From positions 1,736,001-1,800,000 of the forward strand of contig NZ_CP038800.1 in assembly GCF_024400535.1 (NCBI RefSeq): 64,000 bases of DNA, in the 5' to 3' direction. Below, in pieces: positions 23,748 to 32,099 of this stretch. Position numbers and translations under genes: made by a program. The notes under the pieces were generated by a model. That model was not told the origin of the DNA and ran no database searches. It saw only the letters and a program-made list of their open reading frames with translations. The DNA is from Treponema denticola. GTDB taxonomy: Bacteria > Spirochaetota > Spirochaetia > Treponematales > Treponemataceae. The stretch's first letter is position 1. Each line of letters opens with the position of its first letter.

Positions 23748-24488
23748 ATGACACAAACAAAAAATCTTGAATGCAACGAAAAGATTTCCGAATCCCTCAA
23801 GGTTATTAACACAAGCCCTATCGAGGCATTGGTCACTTTTTTGCGTACCGAAAGCCTGTTGCAAGCCGTACTCGTTATTACCGCTTTGGAACCGGAAAAA
23901 GCATCCTGCACGTTAGAGCATACGCCCGAACACATAAGGAAGCCGATTATTGCATCTCTTACACGCAGTATTCAAATGTATCCCGATGTGTATGAAAAGA
24001 TAATTGCTGATGCGGCGGAAACAATACGGAACATACAGGCGGACAAAAAGCGGCGGGTATCTGCCGGTTTTATGACTGAACTTGAAGACAGTATGCCGGA
24101 ACTCAATAACCGAACAGTCAAATCCATCTTGAATATTTTAAAAGAAACGGATAGTGAACGCTCTTGCAAGATACGTTCCGCTATTGTTGCGTTTGAAGAC
24201 ATTATGCTCCTTGATAACCGTTCTGTACAAAAAGTGTTACGGGAAGCACAAATTGAAGAATTTGCTGCGGTACTTATCAATGCACCGGAAGCATTAAAAC
24301 AAAAAGTGAGCTGCAATATGTCAAAACGGGCATTCACAGAGCTTGAAAAATATATGAAAACACACTATTCGCAGCTCATTAAGGTCAAGGAGGAAATGCA
24401 AGACCGTATTGCCACTATCATGTGCCGATTAGAAAAATCAAAAGAAATTAGCATTCCGCGACACGATGATGATGCCGTTATCAACTAA
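23748..24488 (+). CDS. FliG-like protein A (middle and C-terminal domains), 246 aa
   Basis: Resembles the flagellar rotor protein FliG. Residues ~20-100 look like the FliG middle domain (ALVTFLRTESLLQAVLVITA then LEPEKASCTLEHTPEHIRKP), with ESLL where FliG has EHPQ. Residues ~150-240 follow the C-terminal domain in order: IVAFEDIMLLDNRSVQKVLR, then INAPEALKQKVSCNMSKRAF and RLEKSKEISIP. In the torque helix the usual Asp-Asp-Arg is Asp-Asn-Arg. The N-terminal FliF-binding domain is missing. Strong AGGAGG site before ATG 23748; longer upstream frame rejected. It lies far from any flagellar gene, among LRR genes, so motor function is doubtful. Confidence 0.75.
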   Translation: MTQTKNLECNEKISESLKVINTSPIEALVTFLRTESLLQAVLVITALEPEKASCTLEHTPEHIRKPIIASLTRSIQMYPDVYEKIIADAAETIRNIQADKKRRVSAGFMTELEDSMPELNNRTVKSILNILKETDSERSCKIRSAIVAFEDIMLLDNRSVQKVLREAQIEEFAAVLINAPEALKQKVSCNMSKRAFTELEKYMKTHYSQLIKVKEEMQDRIATIMCRLEKSKEISIPRHDDDAVIN

Positions 24489-24506
24489 TACATTAAAGGA
24501 GCATAG

Positions 24507-26078
24507 ATGATGATAGATATTCAGCAAAAAGAAGATGGAAAACAAAAAACGGAGACACCGCACACTCTTATCGAAAAGTGCAGTAATGAAATGTTGGCTA
24601 AGGTTTTACGGACGGAAGACCCGCATACGGGGGCTCTTATTATCGGACGTTTGCCGCTTGAAAAAAAAGCTGCCGTTTTAGAGGGTGTGTTGCCGCACCT
24701 AACTGCTGATCAGCAAAAAATCATTCTAACGGAACTGACATTCGGCACGAGTGAATTAGCGGAGAGTATGCAGCTTATCGAAGCGGACATAGCAGAAAAA
24801 ATAAAACGCTTAACGGAAAAACGCACTATACTGATAGGCGGCATTGATTTTGTCAACAAAATACTGATAAATGTGAATGAATTATCAAAAAAGGAAATTC
24901 TTACGCTTCTTAAAAATGCAAATCCGGCGTTATATGAACAAGTACATGCGGAGCCCTTTGTTTTTGAAGATATTGTTATGCTCGACGATCGTTCCATTCA
25001 AAAAACAATGCACAAAACAGATACTGCACAAACGGCTGCCGCGTTGGCAACTGCATCTTGTGAGGTAAAACATAAAATAATGATAAACCTCTCAAAACAT
25101 ACTACGGAGAAAGTGGAAGAAGAGATTAAAACTATCCACGCAAAGTTGGAAGAAGATACTGAAACAGAGGATGAATATGAAACCTTCAGTATGAAAATGG
25201 AAAATGCACAAGCTGCCATTCTTGATACTATCTTCCGGTTGGAAAAAACAGGTGAGATTGTTCTTCCAAAACCGGAGTTTGACTTTATGGAAGAGGCGGG
25301 TAATATTATTTTTCGAAAACCGCCGCTTGAGTTTATTTCCAAACCATTGTCTGACTTTATTGAAAACTGCGATACAGCAACACTGTGTGCGGTTTTGCAG
25401 CAAGAAGATCAGCTGATCATACCGCTGCTGATTGGAACTATGTCTTTGCATAAAGCTGCCGAACTTTTACAGATGCTTCCCGATAGTGTACGGCTTCCGA
25501 TCATCGAATACCTTGCACAAGGTAACTTTGAGTCTGCGGATGCGGTGGAGTGTATTGCAGAACATATACGGAACGAAATAGAACAGAATACCCAAGTGCC
25601 GTATATCGAGCTTGACGGTATAGATTTTTTAGAAAAGATGATCGGGCTTACGGACAGTCTGTTTACGAAAAATGTACTATCCTTTTTAGAGAAAACCAAC
25701 TATGAAGCATACACAGCATTACGGGAGCGCATCTTCCTTTTTGAAGATATTGCTCTACTGCATAATCATTCTATCATCAAACTGCTGCGTGAAATTGATA
25801 AAGAAGACTTCTTGCGGGCGTTCAGTGCACCGTGTCCCGCCGTACAAGAAAAAATGGAACGCAATATGTCAAAAGAGGCAGCAGCAGCATTAAAAGAAGA
25901 ACTTGATTATATGGGAACCGTACCCATACAGAAAGTACGGGAATCCCGGCAGAAGATTATCGAGCAGCTCCGTCAGTTAGTAGAACGCGGCGAAATCGTT
26001 TTGCAATATACGGATGCAGAAAAGTTCTTAATGCAAAAGAAAACGATATTCAAGGCAACCGCACCGGGAAAGATTTAA
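24507..26078 (+). CDS. FliG-like protein B, two tandem FliG-type units, 523 aa
   Basis: Two complete middle-plus-C-terminal FliG-like units in one chain. Unit 1 (~20-260): EMLAKVLRTEDPHTGALIIG, LIGGIDFVNKILI, FVFEDIVMLDDRSIQKTMHK (Asp-Asp-Arg kept) and IFRLEKTGEIVLPK. Unit 2 (~280-510): LCAVLQQEDQLIIPLLIGTM, LDGIDFLEKMIG, IFLFEDIALLHNHSIIKLLR (Asp-Asp changed to His-Asn), NMSKEAAAALKEELDYMGTV and LRQLVERGEIVLQ. Unit 2's MSKEAA...LDYMG segment is the most FliG-like of all. Starts 18 bp after protein A with AAAGGAGC, so co-transcribed. Role unknown; possible rotor-interacting decoy, scaffold or neofunctionalised switch protein. Confidence 0.75.
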   Translation: MMIDIQQKEDGKQKTETPHTLIEKCSNEMLAKVLRTEDPHTGALIIGRLPLEKKAAVLEGVLPHLTADQQKIILTELTFGTSELAESMQLIEADIAEKIKRLTEKRTILIGGIDFVNKILINVNELSKKEILTLLKNANPALYEQVHAEPFVFEDIVMLDDRSIQKTMHKTDTAQTAAALATASCEVKHKIMINLSKHTTEKVEEEIKTIHAKLEEDTETEDEYETFSMKMENAQAAILDTIFRLEKTGEIVLPKPEFDFMEEAGNIIFRKPPLEFISKPLSDFIENCDTATLCAVLQQEDQLIIPLLIGTMSLHKAAELLQMLPDSVRLPIIEYLAQGNFESADAVECIAEHIRNEIEQNTQVPYIELDGIDFLEKMIGLTDSLFTKNVLSFLEKTNYEAYTALRERIFLFEDIALLHNHSIIKLLREIDKEDFLRAFSAPCPAVQEKMERNMSKEAAAALKEELDYMGTVPIQKVRESRQKIIEQLRQLVERGEIVLQYTDAEKFLMQKKTIFKATAPGKI

Positions 26079-26093
26079 ATTATTCGTGCGGAG

Positions 26094-26136
26094 GGTTTAA
26101 TACCCCGACGCTCGCGTCGGGGTTGTTGATTAAACC
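26094..26136 (+). terminator. terminator after the FliG-like genes
   Basis: CCCCGACGC (26103-26111) pairs with GCGTCGGGG (26114-26122) followed by TTGTTG; outer arms GGTTTAA and TTAAACC extend the structure. Ends the LRR1-FliG-like unit. Confidence 0.75.
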
Positions 26137-26171
26137 TGTTTGACAACGCAGTTATCGAACAGGTCTATTAT

Positions 26172-26193
26172 CACGTATACAAACTATATTATA
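26172..26193 (+). promoter_or_regulatory. island box, copy B
   Basis: Identical to the 22-bp box at 21978-21999; stands 15 bp before the start codon of the 64-residue membrane protein, which opens the second LRR unit. Confidence 0.6.
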
Positions 26194-26207
26194 GGAAGGT
26201 ATACCTT

Positions 26208-26402
26208 ATGAAAAACATAGTAGCGTTTATATTTTTACTCGGGTTTGCAGCGTGGTTTTTTAAAGCTATTCCCGGATTAGAATTCATCAGTTACTTTATT
26301 CATGGAACGTTCAACCGGATTTGGCACGCAGCTGGTAGAAATCCGATAGTATTCATCATCGTATTCATATTTATGTTTGCAGCTTACAAGCATTACGGCT
26401 AG
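26208..26402 (+). CDS. small two-helix membrane protein, 64 aa
   Basis: Two hydrophobic segments, IVAFIFLLGFAAWFFKAIPG and NPIVFIIVFIFMFAAYKHYG, with a short amphipathic loop containing HGTFNRIWHAAGRN. No family recognised. GGAAGG site before ATG 26208. It follows island box B immediately, and a 26-residue hydrophobic peptide occupies the equivalent place after box C (35686), so a short membrane peptide seems to lead these units. It could anchor partner proteins, act as a holin-like or toxic peptide, or be a leader. Confidence 0.65.
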   Translation: MKNIVAFIFLLGFAAWFFKAIPGLEFISYFIHGTFNRIWHAAGRNPIVFIIVFIFMFAAYKHYG

Positions 26403-26435
26403 TAAGACTGTCTAACAGTGTAAAAGGAGCATACC

Positions 26436-27551
26436 ATGCAAGAGACAAAAACACCGCTTACAGACGAAGAAAAAGCAAATATACAGCTTTTGGAAACAAC
26501 CGACGGAATACTAACAGGAGTAACCGATCCCGATAAACTCATAGGCAGTCTTGTGCTGCCCGACGGTATTACCGAGATCGATATGCTTGCATTTTCCTAT
26601 TGTTTCGGCTTAACAAGCATTATTATTCCCGATAGCGTTACTAAGATTGGAGAAAATGCATTTTACGGCTGCACCGGTCTAACGGAACTTTCCGTTGATA
26701 GTGAAAATCCTGCCTATTGCAGTGAGAACAATATACTTTACACAAAAGATAAGAAACACCTAATAGCCGCAGCAGGCGGGTTAAAAGGGCGTGTTGTGCT
26801 GCCAGACAGTATCACCGAGATTGATATGCGTGCATTTCAGTATTGTTCCAGCTTAACAAGCATTATTATTCCCGATGGTGTTACTCGTATTGGTGATATG
26901 GTATTTTCCAGCTGTGACAATTTACGAGCTATTGTTATCCCCAATAGTGTTACTATAATTGGCGAGTGGGCATTTTCGGAGTGTACCGGTTTAACCGGTG
27001 TTACGCTACCCGATAGTATTACCGAGATTGGTATGCTTGCGTTTGCCTATTGTTCCGGTTTAACAAGCATTAGTATTCCTGCCGGTGTTGCTCAGATTGG
27101 AAATGATGCATTTTTCGGATGTAGCCGTCTAACGGAACTTTCCATTGATAGTGAAAATCCTGTCTATTACAGTGAAAATAATATCATCTATACAAAAGAT
27201 AAGAAACACCTGATAGCCGCAGCAGGCGGTTTAAAAGGGCGTGTTGTGTTGCCGGACGGTGTTACTGAGATTGGAGCATGTGCATTTAAGTGGTGTACCG
27301 ATTTAACAAGCATTGTTATCCCCAATAGTGTTACTATAATTGGCGAGAGGGCATTTCATAGCTGTTGGAATCTCAAAACGGTAATCATAGAGTCTACAAT
27401 TATAAAACACATCGGCGGAGATGCTTTTAAACGTGTTAATGCCGATATACATTTTACCGTGAAAACCGATGCAGTAAAAGCAATGCTGAAAAAGAACACC
27501 GCAATACGGGACGAACAGATTACAGTTGAGCCTAATGCTAACTCATTATAA
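26436..27551 (+). CDS. BspA-like leucine-rich repeat protein 2, 371 aa
   Basis: Same architecture as LRR protein 1: N-terminal cap PLTDEEKANIQLLETTDGIL and VTDPDKLIGSLVLPDGITEI, roughly ten 23-residue LRRs, two SENNILYTKDKKHLIAAAGG inserts, then the C-terminal cap DIHFTVKTDAVKAMLKKN followed by IRDEQITVEPN. No signal peptide. AAAGGAGC precedes ATG 26436. The last ~40 bp with the spacer to the next gene (TAACTCATTATAAGGAAGTA region) are identical to those of LRR gene 3, indicating tandem duplication of whole gene units. Confidence 0.85.
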   Translation: MQETKTPLTDEEKANIQLLETTDGILTGVTDPDKLIGSLVLPDGITEIDMLAFSYCFGLTSIIIPDSVTKIGENAFYGCTGLTELSVDSENPAYCSENNILYTKDKKHLIAAAGGLKGRVVLPDSITEIDMRAFQYCSSLTSIIIPDGVTRIGDMVFSSCDNLRAIVIPNSVTIIGEWAFSECTGLTGVTLPDSITEIGMLAFAYCSGLTSISIPAGVAQIGNDAFFGCSRLTELSIDSENPVYYSENNIIYTKDKKHLIAAAGGLKGRVVLPDGVTEIGACAFKWCTDLTSIVIPNSVTIIGERAFHSCWNLKTVIIESTIIKHIGGDAFKRVNADIHFTVKTDAVKAMLKKNTAIRDEQITVEPNANSL

Positions 27552-27561
27552 GGAAGTAAAT

Positions 27562-29403
27562 ATGAAACAAACCGCAATACCACTTACAGACGAAAAACAA
27601 GCAAATATGCAGCTTTTGGAAATAACCGGCGGAATACTAACAGGAGTAACCGATCCCGATAAACTCATAGGCAGTCTTGTGCTGCCGGACGGTATTACCA
27701 AGATAGACAAATTTGCATTCTCCGACTGTTCCGGCTTGACAAATATTGTTATTCCCAATAGCGTAAAAGTGATTGCCGATTATGCATTTTCCTGCTGTAC
27801 CGGTTTAACAAGCATTGTTATTCCCGACAGTGTTACTAAGATTGGACATGATGTATTTTCAGACTGTAGCTCTTTAATACGTGTTATCATACCGGATAGC
27901 GTTACCAAGATCGGCGATTATGTATTTTCAAACTGCACTCATTTAACGGAACTTACGGTTGACAATGAAAATCCTGTCTATTGCAGTGAGAACAATATCC
28001 TGTATACGAAAGACAAGACACACCTGATAGCTGCGGCAGGCGGTTTAAAAGGGTGTGTTGTTCTACCTGACACTGTTACTGAAATTAGTCCGTATGCATT
28101 TTCAGGCCGCACCGGTTTAACCGGTGTTACGATACCCGCTGCTGTTGCATGGATTACTGAATGCTTATTTTCCGATTGTTCCGGTTTGAAAAGCATTGTT
28201 ATCCCCGACACGGTTACTGTGATTGATAAAAAGGCATTTTTCCGCTGTAGCAGTTTAACAAGTATCAGAATACCGGATAGCATTACTAAGATTGGAGATG
28301 CTGTATTTTTATACTGCACTCATTTAACGGAACTTACGGTTGATAATAAAAATCCTGTCTATTGCAGTGAGAACAATATCCTTTATACGAAAGACAAGAC
28401 ACACCTGATAGCTGCGGCAGGCGGTTTAAAAGGGCGTGTTGTTCTACCTGACACTGTTACTGAAATTGCTGCTTTTTCATTCCGGGATTGCTGTTCTCTC
28501 ACAAGTGTTAATATACCCCGCAGTGTTACTCGAATTAACGATTGTGCATTTTCAGGCTGCACCGGCTTAATCGAGCTTAACGTTGATAGTGGAAATCCTA
28601 TCTATTACAGTGAGAACAATATCCTGTATACAAAAGACAAGAAACGCCTGATAGCTGCGGCAGGCGGTTTAAAAGGGCATATTGTTATACCTGACGGTGT
28701 TACCGAGATTGCCGATTATGCATTTTCGGATTGCCGTTCTCTCACAAGTATTAATATACCCGGTAGTATTACCCGAATTGGTAATTGTGCATTTTCAGGC
28801 TGTACTCGTTTAAACTATATTACAATCCCTGACGGTGTTACAGAGATCGATTATGAGGCATTTGCCGACTGCACCGCTTTAACTGATGTTAGAATACCCC
28901 GCACTGTTACATGGATTGATGAACAAGTATTTATCGACTGTACCGCTTTAACACGTGTTACGCTGCCCGATACTCTTTCAGTGATTACTTGGGGTACATT
29001 TTTCGGATGTTCCGCTTTAACCTATATTGTTATCCCCGATAGTGTTACTGCACTTTGTCCGATTGCATTTTCAAACTGCAGCTCTTTAACAGATATCATC
29101 ATACCGGATAGTGTTACGGTACTTGATGATGTGGTATTTTCCGGCTGCACCGGTTTAACACATATTACAATACCCAGCAATGTTACATGGATTGGCGATG
29201 AAGCCTTTTCCGGCTGTACGAATCTCAAAACGGTAATCATAGACTCTACTATCGTAAAGACTATCAAAGACAAGGCATTTGAAAACGTACATACTGATAT
29301 ACATTTTACCGTGAAAACAGATGCAGTAAAAGCAATGCTGAAAAAGAACCGCATGATACGGGACGAGCAAATTACAGTTGAGCCTAATGCTAACTCATTA
29401 TAA
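27562..29403 (+). CDS. BspA-like leucine-rich repeat protein 3, 613 aa
   Basis: Largest of the LRR paralogs. N-terminal cap IPLTDEKQANMQLLEITGGI, about twenty 23-residue repeats (LTSIVIPDSVTKIGxDVFSDC type), three SENNILYTKDK inserts, and the same C-terminal HFTVKTDAVKAMLKKN and IRDEQITVEPN caps. Internal repeats are themselves nearly identical at the DNA level (for example around 27950-28070 and 28310-28450), a sign of repeat expansion by recombination. The ATG at 27562 is chosen from the AAGGAAG site 10 bp after the preceding stop; the frame is open a little further upstream into LRR gene 2 but that part lacks the cap. Confidence 0.85.
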   Translation: MKQTAIPLTDEKQANMQLLEITGGILTGVTDPDKLIGSLVLPDGITKIDKFAFSDCSGLTNIVIPNSVKVIADYAFSCCTGLTSIVIPDSVTKIGHDVFSDCSSLIRVIIPDSVTKIGDYVFSNCTHLTELTVDNENPVYCSENNILYTKDKTHLIAAAGGLKGCVVLPDTVTEISPYAFSGRTGLTGVTIPAAVAWITECLFSDCSGLKSIVIPDTVTVIDKKAFFRCSSLTSIRIPDSITKIGDAVFLYCTHLTELTVDNKNPVYCSENNILYTKDKTHLIAAAGGLKGRVVLPDTVTEIAAFSFRDCCSLTSVNIPRSVTRINDCAFSGCTGLIELNVDSGNPIYYSENNILYTKDKKRLIAAAGGLKGHIVIPDGVTEIADYAFSDCRSLTSINIPGSITRIGNCAFSGCTRLNYITIPDGVTEIDYEAFADCTALTDVRIPRTVTWIDEQVFIDCTALTRVTLPDTLSVITWGTFFGCSALTYIVIPDSVTALCPIAFSNCSSLTDIIIPDSVTVLDDVVFSGCTGLTHITIPSNVTWIGDEAFSGCTNLKTVIIDSTIVKTIKDKAFENVHTDIHFTVKTDAVKAMLKKNRMIRDEQITVEPNANSL

Positions 29404-29413
29404 GGAAGTAAAT

Positions 29414-30031
29414 ATGAAACAAACCCCAATACCGCTTACCGATGAAGAAAAAGCAAATATGCAGCTTTTGAAAATAACCGATGGCATAGTAACAGGAGTA
29501 ACCGATCACCGTAAGCTGCTAGGAACTCTTGTGCTTCCGGAGGGTATCACAGAGATTGGTATGTTTACATTTATCGGCTGTTCCGGTTTAAAAAGTATTA
29601 TTATTCCCGATAGCGTTACTAAGATTGAAACAGGTGCATTTATCGGCTGTAGCGGTTTAACAAATATTTTTATTCCCGATAGTGTCACTGAGATTGCTGA
29701 TGAAGTTTTTTATTTCTGTGGTTTAATACATATTGTTATTCCCGATACTGTTACTAAAATCGGGAAAGATGCATTTTCCGATTGTAGTTCTTTAACAAGT
29801 GTTATAATACCGCATAGTGTTGCTGAAATTGGCGATGAAGCATTTTCAGGCTGCACAAATCTCAAAACGGTTATCATAGAGTCTACTATCATAAAACACA
29901 TCGGCGTAAACACTTTTGCTAACGTACATACTTATGTGCATTTTACCGTGAAAACCGATGCAGTAAAAGCAATGCTGAGAAAGAATAGCACAATACGAGA
30001 CGAGCAAATTAAAGTTGAACCGAATTTGTAA
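29414..30031 (+). CDS. BspA-like leucine-rich repeat protein 4, 205 aa
   Basis: Shortest full member, with the same caps (PIPLTDEEKANMQLLKITDG; HFTVKTDAVKAMLRKN; IRDEQIKVEPNL) around about six LRRs and no TKDK insert. A minimal version of the family that shows which parts are constant. ATG 29414 follows a duplicated TAAGGAAGTAAAT junction identical to the one before LRR gene 3. Cytoplasmic by prediction. Confidence 0.85.
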   Translation: MKQTPIPLTDEEKANMQLLKITDGIVTGVTDHRKLLGTLVLPEGITEIGMFTFIGCSGLKSIIIPDSVTKIETGAFIGCSGLTNIFIPDSVTEIADEVFYFCGLIHIVIPDTVTKIGKDAFSDCSSLTSVIIPHSVAEIGDEAFSGCTNLKTVIIESTIIKHIGVNTFANVHTYVHFTVKTDAVKAMLRKNSTIRDEQIKVEPNL

Positions 30032-30051
30032 ATAAATTTAGGAGGTATGAT

Positions 30052-31149
30052 ATGCAAGAAATAAAAACTTCGCTTACTGATGAAGAAAAAGCAAATGCAC
30101 AGCTTTTGGAAATAACCGGCGGAATGGTAATAGGAGTAACCTATCCGGATAAGCTGATAGGGAGCCTTGTGCTTCCGGAGGGTATTACGAGAATTCATAA
30201 AAGGGCTTTCCTCAAATGCACTGCTTTAACACGTGTTGTAATACCGAAAAGCGTTACCCAAATCTATCCAATGGCTTTTGCAGACTGTATCAGCTTAACA
30301 GAGCTTACGGCGGATAGTGAAAATTCCGTCTATTACACTGAAAATAATATCATTTATACAAAAGATGAGAAACGACTGATAGCTGCAGCCGGCAATTTAA
30401 CAAGCGTTACAATACCCGCCGATGTTACTATGATTGGTTTGGGCGCATTTTCCAACTGTATTTCTTTAACACGTGTTACAATACCGAAAAGCGTTACCAA
30501 AATCGGTTTAAAGGCTTTTGCAGGCTGTATCAACTTAACAGAGCTTACGATTGATAGTGCAAATCCTGTCTATTGTAGTGAAAATAATATTATTTACACA
30601 AAAGATAAAAAACGCTTGGTAACTGCAGCAGGCAGTTTGAAGTCTATTGCTATACCTGACAGTGTTACTAAGATTTGTTGGGGTGCATTTTCAGGCTGTA
30701 CTTTGTTAACAAAAGTTGAAATACCCGATAGTGTTACTGAAATTAGCAGCTTTGCATTTATAGGCTGTGCTTTTTTAGTAAGTGTTACAATACCTGCCGG
30801 TATCACTAATATTGGCATATTTGTGTTTTCCGGTTGTACGAGGCTTAAAACAGTAATTATAAACGCTGCCGGTGTAAAGAAAATCAAAGCCGATGTTTTT
30901 AAAACGATATATGATGATGATGTACATTTTACCGTGAAAACAGCTGCGGTAAAAGCAATGCTGAAAAAAAGCTGCCGAAGTATACGGGACGAACAGATTA
31001 CAGTTGAGCAATATAATGAGCAAAAGGCAATAATCCCCGTTTCAGATGAAAAAAATAGTTACGAGATTATTTCCAACAAGCAACTATTTGAAGCTTCCGA
31101 TTCCTTAATCACCAAAAATATAAAAGCCTATAAGGAATTGGCAAAATGA
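30052..31149 (+). CDS. BspA-like leucine-rich repeat protein 5 with antitoxin-like C-terminal tail, 365 aa
   Basis: LRR protein like its neighbours (cap SLTDEEKANAQLLEITGGMV, about nine LRRs, two inserts, HFTVKTAAVKAMLKKS). After the usual end IRDEQITVE it continues for ~45 residues instead of stopping: a linker, then EIISNKQLFEASDSLITKNI followed by KAYKELAK. This tail resembles the toxin-binding C terminus of Phd-type antitoxins and its stop overlaps the ATG of the Doc toxin gene (31146-31149), the usual arrangement of phd-doc. It appears to be a gene fusion in which the antitoxin's DNA-binding part was replaced by an LRR protein. AGGAGGT site before ATG 30052. Confidence 0.8.
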   Translation: MQEIKTSLTDEEKANAQLLEITGGMVIGVTYPDKLIGSLVLPEGITRIHKRAFLKCTALTRVVIPKSVTQIYPMAFADCISLTELTADSENSVYYTENNIIYTKDEKRLIAAAGNLTSVTIPADVTMIGLGAFSNCISLTRVTIPKSVTKIGLKAFAGCINLTELTIDSANPVYCSENNIIYTKDKKRLVTAAGSLKSIAIPDSVTKICWGAFSGCTLLTKVEIPDSVTEISSFAFIGCAFLVSVTIPAGITNIGIFVFSGCTRLKTVIINAAGVKKIKADVFKTIYDDDVHFTVKTAAVKAMLKKSCRSIRDEQITVEQYNEQKAIIPVSDEKNSYEIISNKQLFEASDSLITKNIKAYKELAK

Positions 31150-31523
31150 AATTCTTTTCCGAAGCACAGGGGTTAAAAATTCATTCATCTTTAATTACAA
31201 AGACCGGAGGAATAGACGGCATTCGGGAATGCAATCTTTTGGATTCAAGTCTAAAATCAATATTCCAAACTTTCGATAGCAATGCATTATATCCGGCGCT
31301 TTTAGACAAAGCAGCTCAACTTTGTTATTCACTCATTGAAAATCACCCTTTTTTAGATGGAAATAAAAGAATTGGAATTCATTTATCGTTGGTTTTTCTT
31401 AAAATAAATGGTATTGATTTGAACTATACGCAGGAGGCACTCGTTGATTTTGGATTAAAAATAGCTTCAGGTAAGATAAAAAAAGAAGCAATACAAGAGT
31501 GGTTTATAGAACACAAAATATGA
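31146..31523 (+). CDS. doc: Doc-type (Fic fold) toxin, 125 aa
   Basis: Fic/Doc protein that in known cases phosphorylates elongation factor Tu and stops translation. The catalytic loop reads ENHPFLDGNKRIGIHLSLVF, matching HPFxxGNKR with the shortened Doc-type loop. The N-terminal LKIHSSLITKTGGIDGIREC then NLLDSSLKSIFQTF is typical of Doc. Complete length. It overlaps the preceding LRR gene by 4 bp; the expected separate antitoxin gene is absent and its C-terminal segment is fused to the LRR protein. The toxin must be neutralised by that fusion or be inactive. Confidence 0.85.
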   Translation: MKFFSEAQGLKIHSSLITKTGGIDGIRECNLLDSSLKSIFQTFDSNALYPALLDKAAQLCYSLIENHPFLDGNKRIGIHLSLVFLKINGIDLNYTQEALVDFGLKIASGKIKKEAIQEWFIEHKI

Positions 31524-31579
31524 AGAAAAAATTATACGTTTTGCCGCTAAAAAACTGATTAAACAATAAGAGGTATAAA

Positions 31580-31807
31580 ATGAGTAAATGGAGTAAAGAA
31601 TTACAGGAGAAAACAAGATACGAAGTTTTTCCCGGTGCAGTCATGAAAAACAAAAATCATACTTATGGTATTTATTTTGAAGAAGGCGACAGCGTGGTGA
31701 TTAAAGGGGTTATTGAAAGCGGTTTTATGCCTATGCCGAATGATAAAATTATTGCCGCTTTCAGTTCTATTACAGAAATGATTGATGCAGGATGGGTAAT
31801 CGATTAA
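31580..31807 (+). CDS. hypothetical small protein, 75 aa
   Basis: Soluble mixed alpha/beta protein with KEKTRYEVFPGAVMKNKN-like N-terminal half and VVIKGVIESGFMPMPNDKII (only in part shown). It ends EMIDAGWVID. No family recognised. AAGAGGTATAAA ribosome site, the same as before hicB at 12875. Placed after doc, so perhaps part of the toxin unit; could also be an immunity-like partner. Evidence is limited to a good ribosome site and protein-like composition. Confidence 0.5.
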   Translation: MSKWSKELQEKTRYEVFPGAVMKNKNHTYGIYFEEGDSVVIKGVIESGFMPMPNDKIIAAFSSITEMIDAGWVID

Positions 31808-31982
31808 CTGTTTTCATAGTATGATGTTTTTTTACTGTCGGAGGTATAAATAATATTTTAACGTTTTTTGTATCTTTGATTTTTGCTTTTAATGCTTCTA
31901 TATAAACAGTTGCTATATTTAATCTTGTTGTATACAATATACTTTTACTAATCAAATCATCAATAAATTTATTTTTTTTCAT
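31770..31982 (-). CDS. doubtful small leftward gene, 70 aa
   Basis: Frame starting MKKNKFIDDLISKSILYTTR and continuing with a helix-like, lysine-rich chain to a stop inside the 3' end of the rightward 75-aa gene. It fills an otherwise empty AT-rich gap and has no opposing gene over most of its length, but no ribosome site is visible. May be spurious or a remnant. Confidence 0.25.
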   Translation of the reverse strand: MKKNKFIDDLISKSILYTTRLNIATVYIEALKAKIKDTKNVKILFIPPTVKKHHTMKTVNRLPILHQSFL

Positions 31983-32099
31983 AAAATATACGCCCTTATC
32001 TTTCTATATTCATTATATAAAACATACTAAAAATAACCTCTCAAATACTTCACACTATTTTGAGCGGTTTAATCCCCAGCTAAAACTAAGGAGAATTAA

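Noticed and set aside
27546-29913. Several leftward frames of 60-135 codons opposite the LRR genes
   Set aside because: They arise from the 69-bp periodicity of the LRR repeats, share the same PVxxxPENA-like text at every repeat, and lack ribosome sites.
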